Shown: positions 17,817-25,865 of the stretch, in pieces
Position numbering within the stretch: position 1 is the first letter of the stretch
Layout of the letters: every line of letters begins with the position of its first letter
DNA from: Dysgonamonadaceae bacterium
Lineage (GTDB): Bacteria; Bacteroidota; Bacteroidia; Bacteroidales; Dysgonomonadaceae
Direction of reading: 5' to 3'
DNA: 64,000 nt
NCBI GenBank assembly: GCA_031254645.1
Contig: JAIRUA010000017.1
Coordinates: 62,001-126,000 of the forward strand
Program-made: the position numbers and the translations under genes
Notes under the pieces: generated by a model
The model's input: only the letters and a program-made list of their open reading frames with translations
What the model was told of the DNA's origin: nothing
Database searches by the model: none

Positions 17817-18748
17817 TATTTTATGGTGTAAATGAGTGATACGGATGCATTGGTAGGTCCGAAGTAATGTTTCGTTTCCGCACCGATGAATTCACCGCAC
17901 CGTTCGCATTCAAACTTTTGATAATCGAGGTACATATAACCAACATTGAGCGAAGTTTCGATGCCCCAACGCGGCGAGAGTTGCCATTGGTGCCCATATT
18001 GCAGACTTACGCTGTAAGCATCGCCTTGAAAACGATGATTTACCAAAGCGGGTATGATGTTACCGGGCAAATCGAGACCGCCTACGTTGAAAAAGCTATA
18101 CATCAAACTTCCACCGACAAAATGTCCGTTGAACGGCGTTTCTTGAAGCCAATAACGCAATGTGGGCTGTATCATCCAGTGGGCAAACTTTTTGTTGTTG
18201 CTGTACACAAAGGGATTCCAACCGGTTGATATATCCAGTGTGAGGCGATTATTTAAACGGAACTCCGCACCCACATTAGGGGTGGTGGTAGCGCCGTACA
18301 GCAGGTTTGTTTTGAGCGCGAAACGAGCCTCGGGTTCAGGCTTGGTTATCTCCACTGCTACCACTTGACCGGTCGCCATCTCTACGGTAATTTGTATCTG
18401 CACGTCGCTACCGGAGCGGTCTTTTCCTATGATGGTAACAACGCTATGGTCTTCGCCTAAGTCATAGCTGTAAAAGCTAAAAGGGGAACCGCTCAGTACC
18501 TGGTCAACGACATCGCGCACCATTTCGGGTGAAGTTACGTTTCCTCCTACCACTTCGCCTCTATTAATAGAGAGGCTTTTATTGACTATTTGAATGTCAG
18601 ATTGGAAATCAATCGCCTCGAGCAGTTCTTTGATGGTAAAGCTTGTTCCTTCGAGCGATATATGCCTGCTTTGTGCGTGCAGCGGTGCGGCACACAACAA
18701 GAGCAGGAGTACGAATGAAAAAACAAATCTCGTATTATATACTATCAT
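17816..18748 (-). CDS. DUF3575 outer-membrane protein with STN-like N-terminus
   Basis: 310-aa secreted protein: signal peptide (VLLLLLCAAPLHAQ), an STN-like segment (ISLEGTSFTIKELLEAI...SLSINRGEV, about 28-115), then a DUF3575 beta-barrel with ALKTNLLYGATTTPNVG, PTLRYWLQE and NHRFQGDAYSV. DUF3575 proteins recur at the head of Bacteroidales fimbrial operons and are thought to help assembly or regulation of the fimbria in the outer membrane; the exact role is unknown. First gene of the locus here, with the FimA-like gene 318 bp downstream. Confidence 0.85.
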   Translation of the reverse strand: MIVYNTRFVFSFVLLLLLCAAPLHAQSRHISLEGTSFTIKELLEAIDFQSDIQIVNKSLSINRGEVVGGNVTSPEMVRDVVDQVLSGSPFSFYSYDLGEDHSVVTIIGKDRSGSDVQIQITVEMATGQVVAVEITKPEPEARFALKTNLLYGATTTPNVGAEFRLNNRLTLDISTGWNPFVYSNNKKFAHWMIQPTLRYWLQETPFNGHFVGGSLMYSFFNVGGLDLPGNIIPALVNHRFQGDAYSVSLQYGHQWQLSPRWGIETSLNVGYMYLDYQKFECERCGEFIGAETKHYFGPTNASVSLIYTIK

Positions 18749-18769
18749 ATTTATTGGGTTGTTTTTTTG

Positions 18770-18905
18770 AATGCAAATTGAATGGCTATAAAAATAAATT
18801 TTATGCGCATAAAAATAAATTCAATGCTGATTCGTTTATCAACGGATGCGCATTGAAAAAAATTGTATGCGCATCCGTTGGTTGGTGAATGCTGATTCGT
18901 TTTAT
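18770..18905. repeat. ATGCGCATAAAAATAAAT repeat block, copy B
   Basis: Second copy of the block at 5606-5738, with the same order of units (AATTGAATGGCTATAAAAATAAAT, then ATGCGCATAAAAATAAATT split by a base, then CAACGGATGCGCATT palindromes). It lies directly upstream of the DUF3575 gene, where its alternating AT-rich units could influence the promoter. Confidence 0.75.
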
Positions 18906-18946
18906 AATTATGAATTATGAATTATAAAAACTGCAATTCATCATTC

Positions 18947-19333
18947 TTAATTGACCTTCGTGAATCGTGCCATTTTCAGCATATTCTGTATTTTTTTGCC
19001 GGGTGTGAAAATAATACCGGTTTTTTTAATGACCGATGATGTTACCTCTTCAGGTGTATCTCTGCCTTCACTGCTGATAGAGATGCGCAGGCTGCCCATC
19101 TCGCCAAGGCGAATGATACGTCCTTCTGCTAATCCGTCAACTGCTTGCTCTACCATAGCGTAGAGTACCGCACGAATATCGGCGCCGCTAAGGGTGCTTT
19201 TGCGTTCGATTGCTTTGGTCAATGCTTCGAGGGTGATTTCTCTACCCTGTACGGGCTTGGCGTAAAATTTTCTTGTGCCGCCACCGATAACGCCCGGCTG
19301 GGAGCGTTCTGTTGTTCTGAATTGAATAGACAT
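18947..19333 (-). CDS. HU-family DNA-binding protein (HU-HIG type)
   Basis: 128-aa HU/IHF-fold protein of the Bacteroidota HU-HIG type: a short N-terminal extension (RKFYAKPVQGREITLEALT), the HU helices (GADIRAVLYAMVEQAVDGLAEG), and the beta arms (RIIRLGEMGSLRISISSEGRD...GIIFTPGKKIQNML). Predicted nucleoid-associated protein. It is transcribed towards the fimbrial locus and could be an architectural regulator of it, but that is inferred from position only. Upstream lie a perfect palindrome and a long TG tract. Confidence 0.9.
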   Translation of the reverse strand: MSIQFRTTERSQPGVIGGGTRKFYAKPVQGREITLEALTKAIERKSTLSGADIRAVLYAMVEQAVDGLAEGRIIRLGEMGSLRISISSEGRDTPEEVTSSVIKKTGIIFTPGKKIQNMLKMARFTKVN

Positions 19334-19373
19334 AATGTTTTGTTTTATATATATATTTTTAGTTGGTTGACTT

Positions 19374-19401
19374 TGAAAGACGAGGCGCGCCTCGTCTCTA
19401 C
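19374..19401. repeat. GAGACGAGGCGCGCC palindrome, copy upstream of HU gene
   Basis: AGACGAGGCG and its reverse complement CGCCTCGTCT form a perfect palindrome at 19378-19397, with the right arm extended to CTCTAC. It is the same element as the 28-bp palindrome inside trmO at 21605-21632. It lies about 45 bp upstream of the HU gene start. Confidence 0.85.
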
Positions 19402-19555
19402 CACGTGCCTGTTTTGCATAAAAAATCCCCGTCTTTTTTCAATGAAGCTACGACAACCTCCAAGCAAACAGAATGAAACGCAGTTGAAAAAGACAGGGGA
19501 ATACTGTGTGATAAATTGTTTTTTAGTAAATTCGCGCGCGCTACTATGTATATGT

Positions 19556-19608
<53 letters not shown>

Positions 19609-19885
19609 AAACAAAATGCCGTAACTTCCAAATTTTCAGGCGAAAAAATGGAAAAAATATGCGTATGTTTTTGTTGTAAAATCATTGTTATTTTGTGGCG
19701 TTGTTTTGTTTAAACTTTGCGAAAAGCGCCTAAAAAGCCTGCATCAATTGATTTATCGATGCCAACAGCGTTCTTTTCGGTTTTGATGTAATTGTATGCA
19801 ATCACATCATTGATAATAAAAAAATGCTTAATTAGAAAGTGAACAGGTAAGCCGAATTATTGTAGTAGAAATTCAGCTTTGTGTT

Positions 19886-20137
19886 TTATAGTACGGGTGG
19901 TGGTCGTCCGTCGCCATCAACTGCAAGAAGTGGGGCAACATATAGTAGAAACGTTGAAGGTAAAGAAACCGCCTTCTTGATAGAAAAAAAGCATTGGACA
20001 GTATTTTTAAGTAATGATAAACTATTGTCTAAGTGAACAGACAAGGTTTGTCCGATTATAGAAATGTGAAATAACACACTTTCGCCTATGGCGCTAAAAG
20101 CGTGTGTTACAACTTTATTTCTTTTAATCTTATTCAT
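19886..20137 (-). CDS. Doubtful small ORF, 83 aa
   Basis: From MNKIKRNKVVTH the frame runs 83 codons to a Pro-rich end (DGDGRPPPVL). It has an initial basic stretch but no signal peptide, no membrane helix and no family I recognise. Third-position composition is compatible with coding but the frame is short and isolated. It could be a small peptide gene or chance. Confidence 0.25.
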   Translation of the reverse strand: MNKIKRNKVVTHAFSAIGESVLFHISIIGQTLSVHLDNSLSLLKNTVQCFFSIKKAVSLPSTFLLYVAPLLAVDGDGRPPPVL

Positions 20138-20417
20138 TTTAATGTTCTGTCGTTTTATCTTTTCAATAAGAAAACGATGCAAAAGTAATGGTAAAAAATT
20201 AATTCGCAACTATGTTTTCAATACTTAATTAGTTAAATAAAATAAAAGTCGGGTGGGTAGGAGCATACTGCACTGCTATCATTCACTCAAAAATTAGCGC
20301 AATATTATTTGGTTGATTATTATATGGAGAAATAACCAGTAGGGCAAATGCACGAATTGAAAATCGACATAGTCAAATTTTGAACAGGTAAAGTCGGCAA
20401 TAAAAAAATAAATTTAT

Positions 20418-20448
20418 TTTGTATTGCGCTCAACTTGCACTACCTTTG
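20418..20448 (+). promoter_or_regulatory. Near-consensus promoter of the RelE-type module
   Basis: TTTG at 20418-20421, a 19-bp spacer, and TACCTTTG at 20441-20448 match the Bacteroidota TTTG-N19-TAnnTTTG promoter almost perfectly. The antitoxin start is 27 bp downstream. Confidence 0.8.
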
Positions 20449-20474
20449 TGGAGTGAAATAATAAACAACAAGAG

Positions 20475-20675
20475 ATGACAACAATAATAGTTGACAATAA
20501 CAACTCACAGGCACAAGCTTTGCTGAATTACATCAGTACACTCCCATTTGTGAAAGTGATAAAAGATGATTTATATCCCGATACACTGCAAAAAGGATAT
20601 ACGATTGAGGAAATTCGAGAAATGGGATACGATAAGTTAAGTGCACATTATGGAGTGGATATCAGAAAATTATAA
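20475..20675 (+). CDS. Antitoxin of a RelE/ParE-type module
   Basis: 66-aa protein ending in YTIEEIREMGYDKLSAHYGVDIRKL. Its N-terminal VDNNNSQAQALLNYISTLPFVKV pattern is typical of short Bacteroidota antitoxins paired with RelE/ParE toxins. The 3' end overlaps the toxin start at 20650 by 26 bp. A near-consensus promoter lies just upstream, so the pair is autonomous. Confidence 0.75.
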   Translation: MTTIIVDNNNSQAQALLNYISTLPFVKVIKDDLYPDTLQKGYTIEEIREMGYDKLSAHYGVDIRKL

Positions 20676-20969
20676 GTTCATTGTTTCGGAAGAAGCGAGA
20701 TGTGATATTAATTCATACGTGGATTATATAATTGATGAATGCGATGCACCAAAAACAGCCAAAATACATTATGACGGTCTAATGGCACTATTGGAACAAA
20801 TACAGAAAAATCCTTTGGCTTTTCCCGTTAAAGCAAGCATCTCATTTTTGAGATATGGCTATAATGTGCGCCGTGCCAATTATAAAAAATGGCAATCATT
20901 TATAGTATAACAGACTTTACAGTTTGTGTACATCGAGTGGTGGCTGCAAGTATGATTATGGATAATTAG
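20650..20969 (+). pseudogene. RelE/ParE-family toxin with frameshift
   Basis: Starts MEWISENYKFIVSEEARCDIN, a RelE/ParE fold (ribosome-dependent mRNase or gyrase poison). The current frame ends at 20910 after ANYKKWQSFIV. In the +1 frame the expected C-terminus follows (MAIIYSITDFTVCVHRVVAASMI, stop at 20969), so one A is missing from the A6 tract at 20884-20889 (A7 would restore the frame). This removes the last strand, which carries residues important for these toxins. It may be a natural knock-out, slippage switch or a sequencing error. Confidence 0.75.
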
Positions 20970-21002
20970 TTTTTTAGAAAAACAATCACTACTTAAACAA
21001 AA

Positions 21003-21041
21003 GATCAGTAAAATTCAATATGAGTTTTATTGGTCTTTTTT
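21003..21041 (+). terminator. Intrinsic terminator of the RelE-type module
   Basis: GATCAGTAAAA pairs with TTTTATTGGTC (one G-T pair) around a TTCAATATGAG loop and is followed by six T. The loop is identical to that of the PIN-module terminator at 11041, in opposite orientation relative to the map but the same relative to its genes. Confidence 0.82.
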
Positions 21042-21156
21042 GTATATATCCCCACACGATTGTAGTGGAGCCCGTTGCCGGCGCTCTTACTGCCACGCAA
21101 TCAATATCTGTTTTTGTAAATAAAACCTTAACTTTGTAGTCTGATAAAATAGCCGT

Positions 21157-21840
21157 ATGAAAATTATTGCTCACGCCCACACCGATTTCCCCACCAAATT
21201 CGGAATTCCGCGACAAAGTGGTGTTATTCCCGAATTGACGGCACAAATCGTTTTCAAGCCCGAATATCGCAACCCCGAATCTTTGCGCGGATTGGAAGAT
21301 TTTTCGCACTTGTGGCTTATTTGGAAATTTTCGGAAGCTGAACGGGATGAGTGGTCGCCTACGGTGCGTCCACCACGCTTAGGCGGAAACAAACGAATGG
21401 GTGTTTTTGCTACTCGTTCACCATTTCGTCCGAATCCGATAGGATTATCGTGTGTACAATTGGATAAAATTGAATGGAGTACGCCAAATGGTGCTATATT
21501 ACACGTTTCGGGTATTGATTTAATGAATGGCACGCCGATTTATGACATAAAGCCTTACATTCCATATACCGATAATCGTCCCGATGCTACGAGTGGATTT
21601 GTCGGTAGAGACGAGGCGCGCCTCGTCTCTACAATTACAAACGTTGATTTCCCCGGATATTTATTACAAAAAATCCCGCAAGAAAAACGCGAAGCATTGC
21701 TTGCTGTTCTTGCGAATAATCCGCGACCATCGTATCAAAATAATCCCGAACGTGTGTATGGGTTAGAATTTGCGGGGTTTGATGTGCGGTTTGTGGTTGA
21801 TGGGAATAGACTGACGGTTGTAGATTTACGATATTTTTAA
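21157..21840 (+). CDS. trmO: tRNA (t6A37) methyltransferase TrmO (TsaA family), with in-frame repeat insertion
   Basis: Predicted SAM-dependent enzyme that N6-methylates t6A37 in tRNA. Seen: FPTKFGIPRQSGVIPEL, LRGLEDFSHLWLIW, RPPRLGGNKRMGVFATRS, FRPNPIGLS and YDIKPYIPYTD, in family order; the C-terminal region has VYGLEFAGFDVRF. Length 227 aa. A perfect 28-bp palindrome (21605-21632) lies in frame and adds about nine residues (RDEARLVST) after SGFVG, in a loop between the first and second domains. The frame is intact on both sides, so the protein may still work. Ends overlap convergent ftsE by 4 bp. Confidence 0.9.
   Translation: MKIIAHAHTDFPTKFGIPRQSGVIPELTAQIVFKPEYRNPESLRGLEDFSHLWLIWKFSEAERDEWSPTVRPPRLGGNKRMGVFATRSPFRPNPIGLSCVQLDKIEWSTPNGAILHVSGIDLMNGTPIYDIKPYIPYTDNRPDATSGFVGRDEARLVSTITNVDFPGYLLQKIPQEKREALLAVLANNPRPSYQNNPERVYGLEFAGFDVRFVVDGNRLTVVDLRYF
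21605..21632. repeat. Perfect 28-bp palindrome inside trmO
   Basis: GTAGAGACGAGGCG and its exact reverse complement form a 28-bp palindrome in the coding region. Related copies are at 19374, 40390 and 40504. The 28-bp length plus flanking bases keeps the reading frame. Confidence 0.93.
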
Positions 21841-22514
21841 TTGATACATTCTACAACACGCATATCCTCACATTTCACAATCCGTCCCGGAAAGGCTTGC
21901 ACAATAGAGTAATTGTGTGTAGACATTACAACTGCCGTGCCTTTTTCCGAAATTTCTTGCAGCAGCGCCACAATTTGGCTTCCCGTTTCGGGATCGAGAT
22001 TTCCGGTAGGCTCGTCTGCCAAAATAAGTGCCGGCGAATTGAGCAATGCACGCGCAATAACCACGCGTTGTTGTTCGCCTCCCGATAGTTCATGCGGCAT
22101 TTTGTACGTTTTATTCTGCATTCCCACCTGCACAAGTACTTCGTGAATACGGTCTTTTATCATTTTCCGACTACTCCAACCGGTGGCGCGTAGCACGAAT
22201 TCGAGATTTTTTTCCACTGTGCGATCCATCAACAACTGAAAATCTTGAAAAACGACACCGATTTTCCGACGTAAATAGGGTACATCGCGCGTTTTTATTT
22301 TTTCGAGTTCATAATCGAACACGCGAGCATAGCCGGAAACAATCGGGATTTCGGCATACATACTCTTCATCAATGTACTTTTGCCCGTTCCTACTTTTCC
22401 GATAATGTAGAGAAAATCGCCACGATTTATTGTCAAATTTATATCCTTGAGAATCGTATTTTCATTTCGATTGAGATATACGTTTGAGTAGCTAACTATT
22501 TGTTCTTTTTGCAT
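21837..22514 (-). CDS. ftsE: Cell division ABC transporter ATPase FtsE
   Basis: 225-aa ATPase that with FtsX regulates septal peptidoglycan hydrolases. Walker A GKVGTGKST, Q-loop VFQDFQLL, ABC signature LSGGEQQRV, Walker B ALILADEP and the D-loop GNLDPETG are all present. The MDRTVEKNLEFVLRATGWS stretch and STHNYSIV switch His fit FtsE better than generic exporters. No ftsX is adjacent in the window. Overlaps trmO by 4 bp tail to tail. Confidence 0.85.
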   Translation of the reverse strand: MQKEQIVSYSNVYLNRNENTILKDINLTINRGDFLYIIGKVGTGKSTLMKSMYAEIPIVSGYARVFDYELEKIKTRDVPYLRRKIGVVFQDFQLLMDRTVEKNLEFVLRATGWSSRKMIKDRIHEVLVQVGMQNKTYKMPHELSGGEQQRVVIARALLNSPALILADEPTGNLDPETGSQIVALLQEISEKGTAVVMSTHNYSIVQAFPGRIVKCEDMRVVECIN

Positions 22515-22964
22515 TTACTTAATAAATTCAATTGATAACGGATATTTCCAAGCTTCGCCATTCGCTGCTTTTATGGTAGCGATGATGATGAATATTGGAA
22601 TCAGTATTACTAAAATTATCAATAAGGGGATTCCAATCAAAAGGATAATCAGTGGAATCAAAATAAGCATATAAATGAAATAGCTGATGGTAAAATTGAT
22701 AATATTTTTTCCGTGTTGGTCTATTTTTTCACTACTATCCTTTCCTATGATCCACATTACTAGAGGTATGATAATATATGATGCAAATTGAGATAAGTGC
22801 ATTAGTACCGCATATAGATTCTCATTGATTCCCAAGGACGATGAATTTGGTGGCGGCGGTGGTGTACCGTTCAATATTTTCGCTTTTTCACGCTGATATT
22901 CCTCTTCGGTAATACTTCCTTTTTCTCGCAATTCGTCGAGAAGTTTTAAATCTTCGTATTTCAT
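22515..22964 (-). CDS. SHOCT plus DUF4870 membrane protein
   Basis: 149-aa protein starting at MKYEDLKLLDELREKG, which I prefer to an upstream TTG-type start because the SHOCT motif (LREKGSITEEEYQREKAKIL) begins there. A proline run (PPPPPN) links it to a DUF4870 membrane region of three or four helices. Function unknown; such proteins are common small membrane regulators or scaffolds. It abuts ftsE directly (1 bp), suggesting cotranscription. Confidence 0.78.
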   Translation of the reverse strand: MKYEDLKLLDELREKGSITEEEYQREKAKILNGTPPPPPNSSSLGINENLYAVLMHLSQFASYIIIPLVMWIIGKDSSEKIDQHGKNIINFTISYFIYMLILIPLIILLIGIPLLIILVILIPIFIIIATIKAANGEAWKYPLSIEFIK

Positions 22965-23066
22965 CTGTTTATTTTTTATTTCTTTCTGATGGTCAGATGG
23001 AACTCGCAACAAACATTTCTTCGTGTGGCAAAAGATTGTCGTGCTCGTTTCATAATGGTGATGTTT

Positions 23067-23654
23067 TTATTGTTGAGACAAAAGTTTATCAATTAATTCG
23101 ACCATTTCGTTGAACTCATCCATTTCGAAAAGGCGGGTCAGTTCCACAATTCGTCCGGCTCTGTCGATAATAATATTACGTGTAATGCCCGCATCTTTTT
23201 CGGCGTATAATCCGAAAATATCCCCTTCGGGATCCATTCCGATAGGATAGGTAACTTTAGTAGCCACTCGCATTGCTTCGATTTGTGCGGGAGTGTCGCC
23301 ACGTGCAATACCATAGAGCGCAAATTCGAGGTTATCTTTGTACCGTTGCCATATTTCGGATTCTATATACGGCATTTTTCTTCTGCATACGCCACACCAA
23401 CTTGCAGTGAATTGCAACATTACTACTTTTCCGCGAAGCGAAGAAAGACGCACTTTTTGTCCGTCGGGCATTTCCATTTCAAAGTCGGGCGCCATATCAC
23501 CCACCTTTACCAGGTATTGGTGTTCATACACTGTTGGCTCTGTTACTTGCTCGGCTTCGATAGTTATACTTGCTTCATTATTCCTTTTGGAAGAATTGTT
23601 GCACGAAGCCAGCATTACTATAGCAAACAAGCCGAATAATACGTGTTTAGTCAT
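23067..23654 (-). CDS. Thioredoxin-like (TlpA/AhpC-TSA family) lipoprotein
   Basis: 195-aa lipoprotein (lipobox VMLASC) with a thioredoxin fold: PDFEMEMPDGQKVRLSSL, then LQFTASWCGVCRRKMPYIE holding a CxxC active site. Expected to be a periplasmic thiol reductase or cytochrome/folding accessory factor. The C-terminal half has the usual DIFGLYAEKDAGITRNIIID cis-Pro region. A -7 box (TATCTTTG) lies about 30 bp upstream on the minus strand, so it is likely transcribed alone. Confidence 0.87.
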   Translation of the reverse strand: MTKHVLFGLFAIVMLASCNNSSKRNNEASITIEAEQVTEPTVYEHQYLVKVGDMAPDFEMEMPDGQKVRLSSLRGKVVMLQFTASWCGVCRRKMPYIESEIWQRYKDNLEFALYGIARGDTPAQIEAMRVATKVTYPIGMDPEGDIFGLYAEKDAGITRNIIIDRAGRIVELTRLFEMDEFNEMVELIDKLLSQQ

Positions 23655-23723
23655 ATTCTCATTATCTTATATTGCTCACAAAGATAGAAAAAGTGTTTCA
23701 ATATTTCTACTAATTTCAGTATT

Positions 23724-24281
23724 TTATAAAAATATTAATCCTGCTACACCCGCCAACACAATCAACAAAATCGGATTTACCTTTCTCATCGACGCCACAA
23801 AAACAACACCAAAAATAATCCAGCTGCGATAATCAATAAAAATAGTTTCGTTCATCAACAGAAGCGCGGCAGCAGCAATCAGTCCGATGGTTGCCGGCTT
23901 AAGTATTGACAGTGAAGATTGTATCCATGGATTGTCTTTCAATCGAACAAAAAATGCACAAACAGCTGTCATAATCATAATCGACGGACTACTCACAGCA
24001 AGCGTAGCCACTGCCGAGCCAATTGCGCCTTGAACCGGAGAAAATCCCATATTCGTAACCGCAGTATAACCCACGTGCGTAGCCATATTCACGGCAATGG
24101 GACCGGGTGCGGTTTGCGCAATAGCCACAATATCTGCAAATTCGTATATCGAAAGCCAATGGTGCGTCTCTACAACTTCCTGTTGAATAAGCGGCAGCAT
24201 AGCGTACGCACCACCAAAACCAAATAGTCCGATTTTGAAAAATTGCAAAAAAAGCGATAGATAAAGGTCGAAAAGTTCCAT
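23724..24281 (-). CDS. Chromate transporter, short-chain subunit (second)
   Basis: 185-aa membrane protein, one half of a two-gene CHR-family pair: LFLQFFKIGLFGFGGAYAML, AQTAPGPIAVNMATHVGY and several hydrophobic helices. CHR proteins export chromate or import sulfate; specificity cannot be told. Starts 2 bp after the upstream paralogue, so the pair is cotranscribed. Confidence 0.9.
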   Translation of the reverse strand: MELFDLYLSLFLQFFKIGLFGFGGAYAMLPLIQQEVVETHHWLSIYEFADIVAIAQTAPGPIAVNMATHVGYTAVTNMGFSPVQGAIGSAVATLAVSSPSIMIMTAVCAFFVRLKDNPWIQSSLSILKPATIGLIAAAALLLMNETIFIDYRSWIIFGVVFVASMRKVNPILLIVLAGVAGLIFL

Positions 24282-24283
24282 TT

Positions 24284-24832
24284 TTATTTTCTAAATATCC
24301 GTTTCAACCACGACAAGTGAAATACGCCCAACAAAATGGCTGCGAGCACAATATATATAGGCGAAACACCAAACCACCACACTGTGAATGTCGCAACGGC
24401 AGGTATCCAAATATTTTTCAGCTTCACACCTGCCGATTTTCCCAAACTGAAAAGCGGCGCAGCAATCAATGCCACCACTGCAGGGCGAATACCTTTGAAA
24501 ATACTTTCAACCACAGCATTATCCTTGAATTGCGTGAGCACAATAGCTATCAAAAGCATAATGAGAAAAGAGGGTAAAATAACACCTGCCGCCGAAAACA
24601 GACTTCCTTTAAAACCCAGTCGCCTGTTGCCGACAAACAACGCAGTGTTTAATGCAATAGGACCGGGTGCGGATAGCGCAATCGACAATGTATCCATAAA
24701 TTCCTCCTCTTCAATCCAACGTCTTTTTTCTACTACCTCATTTCTGATGAGTGGCACCATTGTATAGCCTCCGCCGAACGTGAATGCGCCAAGTTTGAAG
24801 AATACGAAAAAAAGTTCCCAATATTTTTTCAT
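24284..24832 (-). CDS. Chromate transporter, short-chain subunit (first)
   Basis: First half of the CHR pair, with FFKLGAFTFGGGYTMVPLI and LSAPGPIALNTALFVGNRR. I place the start at MKKYWELFFVFFK. An earlier in-frame ATG ten codons upstream lies inside the palindromic repeat at 24844-24927 and would add MSSAFSPLNK, unlikely to be native. Together with 23724 it forms the dimeric transporter. Confidence 0.88.
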   Translation of the reverse strand: MKKYWELFFVFFKLGAFTFGGGYTMVPLIRNEVVEKRRWIEEEEFMDTLSIALSAPGPIALNTALFVGNRRLGFKGSLFSAAGVILPSFLIMLLIAIVLTQFKDNAVVESIFKGIRPAVVALIAAPLFSLGKSAGVKLKNIWIPAVATFTVWWFGVSPIYIVLAAILLGVFHLSWLKRIFRK

Positions 24833-24843
24833 TTTGTTTAAGG

Positions 24844-24927
24844 GGGAGAACGCAGATGACACGGATTAAGCGGATTTTCGCGGATAAAATATTTTTCATC
24901 CGCTTAATCCGCGTCATCTGTGTTCCC
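24844..24927. repeat. GGATTAAGCGGAT inverted repeat
   Basis: Arms GGGAGAACGCAGATGAC-CGGATTAAGCGGAT and its near complement ATCCGCTTAATCCGCGTCATC...GTTCCC enclose an AT-rich centre. This is a common intergenic repeat type in Bacteroidota. It lies between the chromate genes and the structured RNA and could serve as terminator for the latter's readthrough. Confidence 0.88.
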
Positions 24928-24976
24928 AATAAACAAAAGACAGACTGCAAACCAATTGCAAATCTGCCTTCTTTAT

Positions 24977-25160
24977 AAAAAAGCCGCATTGACGGAATAA
25001 GACGAAACTCCCTATGACAAGGTTTGAGTGTCTGAGTATCTTTGTAATCTGTTTGCCCGAAAGCTGCAGCCCGCCATTGATGTTCAGAACGAGTCTCGGT
25101 TTGTATAATTTAATTGATGAGTTTCCCAATCGACCAATGCGGCAACTCAATTCATTTTAC
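24977..25160 (-). ncRNA. Candidate structured ncRNA, 6S-like architecture
   Basis: A near-consensus promoter (25167-25198) is followed by about 180 nt with no credible coding frame. The 5' part GCCGCATTG (25135-25143) pairs perfectly with CAATGCGGC (24983-24991) at the 3' end, directly before a T6 tract; a second inner pairing GAAACUC/GAGUUUC continues the closing stem after an internal loop. Ends that pair, a large central unpaired region and a terminal U-tract resemble 6S RNA, which regulates RNA polymerase. I cannot confirm the family by primary sequence. Confidence 0.5.
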
Positions 25161-25166
25161 ACGTTG

Positions 25167-25198
25167 CAAAGGTAGTGCCCTCGCTTGAAACTTCCAAA
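25167..25198 (-). promoter_or_regulatory. Near-consensus promoter of the structured RNA
   Basis: On the minus strand TTTG (25195-25198), a 20-bp spacer, then TACCTTTG (25167-25174). This is one of the best promoters in the window and supports a dedicated transcript starting near 25160. Confidence 0.75.
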
Positions 25199-25298
25199 TA
25201 AAAACCATTCTTTTTTACGAAAACACTATCAATTTAACATTTTTGATAGATGATTTTCAGAAAACTGATTGTATGACAATGATTTATCAACCTTGTCA

Positions 25299-25709
25299 TT
25301 ATTGCTCAATAATCACATCTTTACCTTGATGCCAATATCGAATCCACGAAACTTTAACGCGAATCATACACATTCCGGGGGTATCTTCGCGATTATGCCA
25401 CCATGTATCGAGTTTCTTGTCCCAATGCGGCGCCATTTCAATGGGTGAATTCGCGATGTCGGCTTCACCGTGTATTTGTAGGAATATCGTATTCTCTTTG
25501 TCTTGGTACGTGAGCGATATGGTCGGAATATCGTTCAAATCACGCACCTTTCGCGTATCTTCCAAACTGAAAAAATAGAGATAACCATTGTATTCCGCTT
25601 CCTTGTTTTGTAGCATCGGACGGCTGTTTATGTCGCCGTTGCAACTGATAGTGGTCATCATACAAACGTCAATGCTTTGTAATAATGACGAAATCTCTTG
25701 TTGAGTCAT
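25299..25709 (-). CDS. Pyridoxamine 5'-phosphate oxidase-fold protein (general stress protein 26-like)
   Basis: 136-aa split-barrel flavin-binding family protein. It starts MTQQEISSLLQSIDVC; a TTG eight codons earlier is less likely. Seen: MMTTISCNGDINSRPML, YNGYLYFFSLEDTRKVRDL and ISLTYQDKENTIFLQIHGEADI, typical of GSP26-like PPOX members. The final FKR-type region reads TPGMCMIRVKVSWIRYW. Ligand could be FMN, F420 or heme. Confidence 0.85.
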   Translation of the reverse strand: MTQQEISSLLQSIDVCMMTTISCNGDINSRPMLQNKEAEYNGYLYFFSLEDTRKVRDLNDIPTISLTYQDKENTIFLQIHGEADIANSPIEMAPHWDKKLDTWWHNREDTPGMCMIRVKVSWIRYWHQGKDVIIEQ

Positions 25710-25865
25710 AATTATTGTTTTATTTTCCCACAAAAATAATCAAAAAGAAGTTCCCATCATCTTTTTAGTCCTCATTTTTTTGTTTGTTGCAAACTTTATT
25801 CTAATTTTGCGCACTAATAATAGGAAATGTGCAAAATCATTTCTTTGTAAAATGACAGAATAGCT

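Noticed and set aside
24914-25150. 78-aa minus-strand frame in the gap after the chromate genes
   Set aside because: It coincides with the structured RNA candidate; the amino-acid sequence is not family-like and its start lies within the pairing stem.
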